Source of the DNA: Treponema sp.
GTDB lineage: Bacteria > Spirochaetota > Spirochaetia > Treponematales > Treponemataceae
DNA length: 51,029 nt
NCBI GenBank assembly: GCA_018384055.1
Contig: JAHAZL010000090.1
Coordinates: forward strand, 1-51,029
Reading direction: 5' to 3'
Part shown: positions 47,369 through 51,029 of the stretch, in pieces
Layout: every line of letters starts with the position of its first letter
Numbering within the stretch: position 1 is the first letter of the stretch
Translations under genes and position numbers: made by a program
Notes under the pieces: generated by a model
Seen by the model: the letters and a program-made list of their open reading frames with translations, nothing else
Told to the model about the DNA's origin: nothing
Databases searched by the model: none

Positions 47369-48022
47369 TCACTGAAAGAGAATCAATCCCTCTGGAACAA
47401 GGGCACGATAGCGGATGCGGCACTCAACGACTGCTACAAGAACTACAACAAGGGAGAACCAGAAGAAGAAACTGTCCATCTTGAAGCCGGCAAAGTAGTT
47501 GTATACGCCGTGAAGAAGAATTGCAAGAATAAATGAGAGAACCTTTGTGCTTTCATTTTTAATGCTGTATACGAAAAGCCCCGAAAGACCTGCACATGTC
47601 GCATGAATTACAACTGCTGTCAGCATCCTGAGCCCCAACCTTTCAATTCCCGAAACAAGATAAACCATTGACTCAAAGCAGCCCAAGGCAAGTCCACTCA
47701 AGAGGGCACAGGCAAAGAATGCAGAAAGGTTAAGTTTTTTTGAAACGAAGAAAAGCAAAAGCATCTTGATGGTTTCTTCAACTACACCATTGATTAAAAG
47801 GCTCTTCAACAACACCTGCATGAGGGAGTGAACAGAAACCAGATGATAGTATTCTATTGCAAACTGAATTGCTGCAATTGGAATTACGGCAAACAGTCCA
47901 AGGAGAATGGAAATTACTCCGCTAAGAAATCTGAATTCCTTGATTAAAACCAGCATGCAGGCAAATGCCGCAAGCAAGGGAAGGATGCAAATCAAAAAAG
48001 GAATTAATGGATCTGAAATCAT
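47369..48022 (-). CDS. PrsW-family intramembrane metalloprotease-like protein
   Basis: The 217-aa protein has about seven hydrophobic helices. PrsW motifs are present: VEETIK (EExxK), GLALGCFESMVY (conserved Glu), AVVIHATCAGLSG (His), LLHGVYNYF (His). PrsW cleaves anti-sigma factors in Bacillus; no such target is in the window. It begins 2 bp after the TetR-family gene on the same strand and converges on perR, 12 bp apart. Confidence 0.82.
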   Translation of the reverse strand: MISDPLIPFLICILPLLAAFACMLVLIKEFRFLSGVISILLGLFAVIPIAAIQFAIEYYHLVSVHSLMQVLLKSLLINGVVEETIKMLLLFFVSKKLNLSAFFACALLSGLALGCFESMVYLVSGIERLGLRMLTAVVIHATCAGLSGLFVYSIKNESTKVLSFILAILLHGVYNYFAGFKMDSFFFWFSLVVVLVAVVECRIRYRALVPEGLILFQ

Positions 48023-48024
48023 TT

Positions 48025-48618
48025 TTACGCCCTGAACTGTTCAACAGTAAAATTTACGATGCTTCTCATCTGTTCAAGATTTGTCTGGTTAAGGATGCCG
48101 AGACGGAAAATGCCTGATTCAATGAGGGTATAGAAAAGGTCGTTCATGTCCTTTACGGGAACATTCCTTATCTCACCTTTTTTCTGACCTCGTATGATGA
48201 TGGTGCTCATAAGGTGAATGATTCTGATTACACGCTTCCTGATCCTTTCGTTAATGTCAACTCCGCCTTTTTCAAGCTGAATCAGGTACATGTGGAGGAC
48301 CTTGAAGAATTTAGAATTCTGCTCTGCCACATCAAAAATCCTGAAGAAAATTTCCTTAAGGCAGTCAATGGAATGAAGGTCAGGTTTCTTGATGATTTCC
48401 AAAAGCTGATTTTCAAGATCGCCCGTAAGCTGCTTGATGCTGAAGGAAAAAATTTCGCGCTTGTTCTTGAAGTATATGTATAGGGTAGTGCGTGTAATTC
48501 CGCAGCGGTCTGCAATCTTCTGGTAGGTAACATCCTCGTATCCTTCCGCAATGAAAAGTTCCAGGGATTTTTCGAGGATTTCCTTTTTTCTTTTTTCGTG
48601 CTCTACAACAATAGCCAT
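48025..48618 (-). CDS. TetR/AcrR-family regulator
   Basis: The 197-aa protein has an N-terminal helix-turn-helix at about 10-55 (ILEKSLELFIAEGYEDVTYQ, IADRCGITRTTLYIYFKNKREIFSF) and an all-helical ligand domain. The ligand is unknown. It is sandwiched between the methyltransferase gene (15 bp upstream) and the PrsW-like gene (2 bp downstream), so likely controls this set. Confidence 0.92.
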   Translation of the reverse strand: MAIVVEHEKRKKEILEKSLELFIAEGYEDVTYQKIADRCGITRTTLYIYFKNKREIFSFSIKQLTGDLENQLLEIIKKPDLHSIDCLKEIFFRIFDVAEQNSKFFKVLHMYLIQLEKGGVDINERIRKRVIRIIHLMSTIIIRGQKKGEIRNVPVKDMNDLFYTLIESGIFRLGILNQTNLEQMRSIVNFTVEQFRA

Positions 48619-48633
48619 TTCTATGCTCTTTCC

Positions 48634-49788
48634 TTAACGGTAAATGTACAGGGTTGTATCAAGGTTTCCGGCCTTCAGGGTTTTGGATGCACTTGCTTTC
48701 TTGCAGATGCATTCCTGGAAATTTTTCTGGCTTGTGATTACACCCATCTGCCAGTTTTCAAAGTCAACGAAGAGGGATTTCATTTCACCGTAAAGATCTT
48801 CCGCATCAGCCTGATCCAAAAGGCGTTCGCCGTAAGGTGGATTGCAAAGGAGAAGTCCCGTTTCATAAGGAGCACGGATGTCCTTGTAGTCGCTCTGAAT
48901 GAAGTCAGGACGTTCGATCCTCATATCGCTTCCGATAAGCTGGAGTGCTCGTCCTGCCATTACGCAGGCATGTTCTGCATTGAGCCTTGAGCGTTCAACG
49001 GCTGCAGGATCAATGTCGCTTCCTGTAATGCGGCATTCAACATCAGTGCGGATTTTAGAAGCTTCTTCCCTTTTGATTTCAAGGGCACGCTGCTGGTTGT
49101 AGATGACGAGGTTTTCGTAGGCAAAGCGGCGGCCAAGTCCCGGTGCAATATTGTGTGCATAAAGGGCTGCTTCAATTGCAATTGTACCGCTGCCGCAAAA
49201 GGGATCGTGCAACGGAGTCTTTCGTCTCCACATCATTTCCTGAAGGAGAACCGCTGCTGTAGTTTCGCGAAGTGGAGCAATGCCGCCGTCAGTCCTGTAG
49301 CCCCGCTTATGGAGGGCTTCTCCGCTTGTATCAAGAAGAATTGTCGCAACATTCTTGTCAAGGTAAACGCGCACATCTGAACTTTCGCCAGTTTCGGGCA
49401 TGGAAGCCATGTGCCATACATCGCCAAGCTTTGTGTAGATTGACTTGAGGATCATTGACTGGATGCTGTGCTCGCTGTTGAGCTTGCTTGCATGAACGCG
49501 AACCTTGTCCACTATTACGCGGGCAGTTTTCTTAAGGTAGTCCTGCCAGTTAATCTTGTAGCATCCTTCAAAAAGTTCGTCAAAGTTGAAGGCCTTGTAT
49601 TCTGCAAGCTGAATGTAAACGCGGTCGCTGGTCCTCAGACAGTAGTTTGCACGATACATTGCATCAATGTCACCGCTGAAAGTAACGCGGCCAGGAGCCT
49701 GCCTGTCCAAAAGAGAATATCCCAAATGCTTTATTTCATTTCCAAGGATTTTTTCTGCGCCCACGGCACAGAGTGCAACGTATGTCAT
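48634..49788 (-). CDS. THUMP-domain RNA guanine-N2 methyltransferase (RlmL/YpsC type)
   Basis: The 384-aa protein has an N-terminal ferredoxin-like plus THUMP region (about 1-160) and a Rossmann methyltransferase domain: SAM motif DPFCGSGTIAIEAALYAHNI (about 198-217), GSDIDP acidic loop, and catalytic NPPYGERL (about 315). The length fits the single-domain YpsC/RlmL-N form, which makes m2G in 23S rRNA, rather than the fused RlmKL. It heads the operon with the TetR and PrsW-like genes. Confidence 0.9.
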   Translation of the reverse strand: MTYVALCAVGAEKILGNEIKHLGYSLLDRQAPGRVTFSGDIDAMYRANYCLRTSDRVYIQLAEYKAFNFDELFEGCYKINWQDYLKKTARVIVDKVRVHASKLNSEHSIQSMILKSIYTKLGDVWHMASMPETGESSDVRVYLDKNVATILLDTSGEALHKRGYRTDGGIAPLRETTAAVLLQEMMWRRKTPLHDPFCGSGTIAIEAALYAHNIAPGLGRRFAYENLVIYNQQRALEIKREEASKIRTDVECRITGSDIDPAAVERSRLNAEHACVMAGRALQLIGSDMRIERPDFIQSDYKDIRAPYETGLLLCNPPYGERLLDQADAEDLYGEMKSLFVDFENWQMGVITSQKNFQECICKKASASKTLKAGNLDTTLYIYR

Positions 49789-49855
49789 GTCTGCCTGCCT
49801 TTTGATTTTATTTTGACATTTTATCAGCTTTTGTAAATTTGTTCAAATTGAAAGA

Positions 49856-49894
49856 AACGGCTAAAAAACCGTCATTTTAAATTTTTTAGCGGTT
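49856..49894. repeat. Inverted repeat upstream of the Rpn-type gene
   Basis: AACGGCTAAAAAA (49856-49868) against TTTTTTAGCGGTT (49882-49894), one mismatch in 13. Either an operator or a terminator stem; it lies between divergent genes. Confidence 0.45.
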
Positions 49895-49926
49895 ATTAAA
49901 TATACGGGAAGGGAAAGGAGTTATAC

Positions 49927-50883
49927 ATGTACAATATCAAGCGAACAGCAAAGGATTCTGTTTTTACGGCTCTATTCAGTCATAAGGAATATGCCCTGCA
50001 GCTCTTCAAGGCACTTCACCCGGAGGAAAAAAATGTTACTGAAAAGGATATTGAAATAATCACTATCGACAATGTTTTGACAGACGGCATTTACAATGAC
50101 CTTGGACTCATGTTCAAAGACAGGCTGATTATTCTTGCAGAAGCCCAGTCCACCTGGAACGGCAACATGGCCATACGAGGCCTTCTTTATCTTTCGGAAA
50201 CCTATAAGCGGTATCTGGAAAAAAACAGACTTTCCCTGTTCACCTCTGCCACAGTTCAGCTTCCTGTTCCAGAGATCTATGTAATCTATACGGGCGAAAA
50301 AGGAAACCGCCCTGATGAAATTCTTCTCTCTGATCATTATCCAAAGAATTCTACTTCGCCACTACAACTAAGAATAAAAATGATTTATGATAGCAAGGAA
50401 GGTGATATAATCTACCAATACATCAATTTCTGTAAAGTGTTTAACCAGATGCGGAAGGATTTTCCTGACAGTGTCGTCATGGCTGTTAAGAACACCATCA
50501 GCATTTGCCGTAACAAAGAACTTCTTGCAGAATTCCTTAAGGATCACGAAACGGAGCTGAATGACATTATGTATGATTTTCTGTATAACGAAGAGTACTG
50601 GCGAAAGCTTATGCTGCGTGATGAGCGCAAGAAGGCTCGAGAAGAAGGATTGGCTGAAGGTCGTGCTGAAGGCAAGGCTGAAGGCAAGGCTGAAGGCAAG
50701 GCTGAAGGACATGCTGAAGGACTTTCAGAAGGATTGGCTGAAGGCCGAATGCAGGGCGCCCGCGACAAGGCTCTGGAGATGGCAAAGAAAATGCTCGCTA
50801 AAGGCATGGCAATTAATGATATTGTAGATTTAACCGGGCTTACCTCTGACGAAGTTATTCAACTCCCAAACCAGATATCATGA
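49927..50883 (+). CDS. Rpn/PDDEXK-type nuclease (transposase-like family) with tandem AEG repeats
   Basis: The 318-aa protein belongs to the Rpn/PD-(D/E)xK transposase-related family: SVFTALFSHKEYALQLFKAL, then the catalytic core DGIYNDLGLMFKDRLIILAE with Asp58, Glu72 and Gln74, and RGLLYLSETYKRYL. Between about 240 and 280 is a run of EGxA tetrapeptides (AEGRAEGKAEGKAEGKAEGH), encoded by a 12-bp DNA tandem repeat (about 50650-50740) prone to length change. A short HTH-like tail (KGMAINDIVDLTGLTSDEVI) closes it. AAGGAG precedes the ATG. Family members promote recombination; host role unclear. Confidence 0.85.
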   Translation: MYNIKRTAKDSVFTALFSHKEYALQLFKALHPEEKNVTEKDIEIITIDNVLTDGIYNDLGLMFKDRLIILAEAQSTWNGNMAIRGLLYLSETYKRYLEKNRLSLFTSATVQLPVPEIYVIYTGEKGNRPDEILLSDHYPKNSTSPLQLRIKMIYDSKEGDIIYQYINFCKVFNQMRKDFPDSVVMAVKNTISICRNKELLAEFLKDHETELNDIMYDFLYNEEYWRKLMLRDERKKAREEGLAEGRAEGKAEGKAEGKAEGHAEGLSEGLAEGRMQGARDKALEMAKKMLAKGMAINDIVDLTGLTSDEVIQLPNQIS

Positions 50884-50966
50884 ATTTACATTTGCTTTAA
50901 CTGGTTTTTCCATACAATAACTATAATAAACTTGGAAACGAAAGCATATTTTATTATCTGTAACCA

Positions 50967-51011
50967 TAAAAAAAGGGCAGCCTTATGACTTGATTGCCAT
51001 GGGGCTGCCCT
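50967..51011 (-). terminator. Intrinsic terminator of a gene right of the window
   Basis: AGGGCAGCC (50974-50982) with GGCTGCCCT (51003-51011), nine pairs. On the minus strand the stem is followed by TTTTTTT (50973-50967), so it serves a minus-strand transcript coming from beyond 51029. 50884-50966 shows nothing else. Confidence 0.75.
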
Positions 51012-51029
51012 GTGGTCTAAAGGGGACTA

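Noticed and set aside
50650..50740. CRISPR-like array
   Set aside because: The 12-bp repeats are contiguous without spacers and are coding tetrapeptides. No CRISPR array or cas gene is seen in the window.

Overview
The window looks like a chromosomal segment of a host-associated or gut-type spirochaete, most likely a Treponema. This rests on a complete Bat-type aerotolerance operon, outer-membrane beta-barrels of treponemal style ending in aromatic residues, relaxed spirochaetal lipoboxes, a clostridial-type PssA, and a LytS/YesN-type sugar-sensing cassette beside plant-galactan hydrolases. Species is not identified. Several sites match TTGACA-17-TATAAT promoters closely, so many transcripts can be placed by eye.

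Layout. 1-3900: start of ppdK (minus), a small heat-shock protein behind a sigma-54-like promoter, two stand-alone promoter-terminator units that look like small RNA genes, a POTRA-barrel outer-membrane protein, a tRNA-Ala(GGC) whose 3' flank is duplicated, and a 5'-truncated, frameshifted outer-membrane protein pseudogene. 3900-11900: a flavin reductase/LuxR pair, a DJ-1 protein, a soluble phosphorelay (response regulator, hybrid kinase, PHP phosphatase), a DksA-type protein, infA, and DnaJ- and Smr-domain proteins. 11900-18900: the Bat operon in the order MoxR ATPase, DUF58 protein, small-helix membrane protein, BatA, BatB-BatC fusion, BatD with an SH3 tail; most junctions are ATGA or longer overlaps. 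18950-24040: membrane-anchored sugar sensor, LytS/YesM-like kinase, YesN/AraC regulator and a soluble sugar-binding lipoprotein, with no transporter genes. 24080-30400: YchJ, RlmB with a structured leader, an ABC ATPase remnant, and two tandem GH53 endo-galactanase lipoproteins, each followed by a related ~100-nt hairpin.

30500-38700: a lipase fused to a putative C-terminal beta-barrel, GNAT, RlpA-SPOR, a four-domain S1 protein, a uracil-DNA-glycosylase-like protein, pyrE and a porin-like protein. 38780-45000 (minus): pssA, psd, clpS, clpA and aat. The last three are adaptor, unfoldase and N-end aminoacyl-transferase, that is, the N-degron pathway in one block. VTT and YczE-like membrane proteins lie upstream of pssA. 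45100-51029: a hypothetical exported protein, a short transcribed region with an Fe-S-like fragment, reverse rubrerythrin under a perfect Fur/PerR-type operator followed by perR, a PrsW/TetR/THUMP-methyltransferase set, and a Rpn-type nuclease with a tandem tetrapeptide tail.

The most unusual signals are: two small RNA candidates that both expose an anti-Shine-Dalgarno stretch; the tRNA-flank duplication enclosing an inverted T-arm; a group of genes without a ribosome-binding site whose -10 box lies only 7-9 nt before the ATG (leaderless mRNA candidates); the lipase-barrel fusion; and the covarying hairpins behind the GH53 genes.
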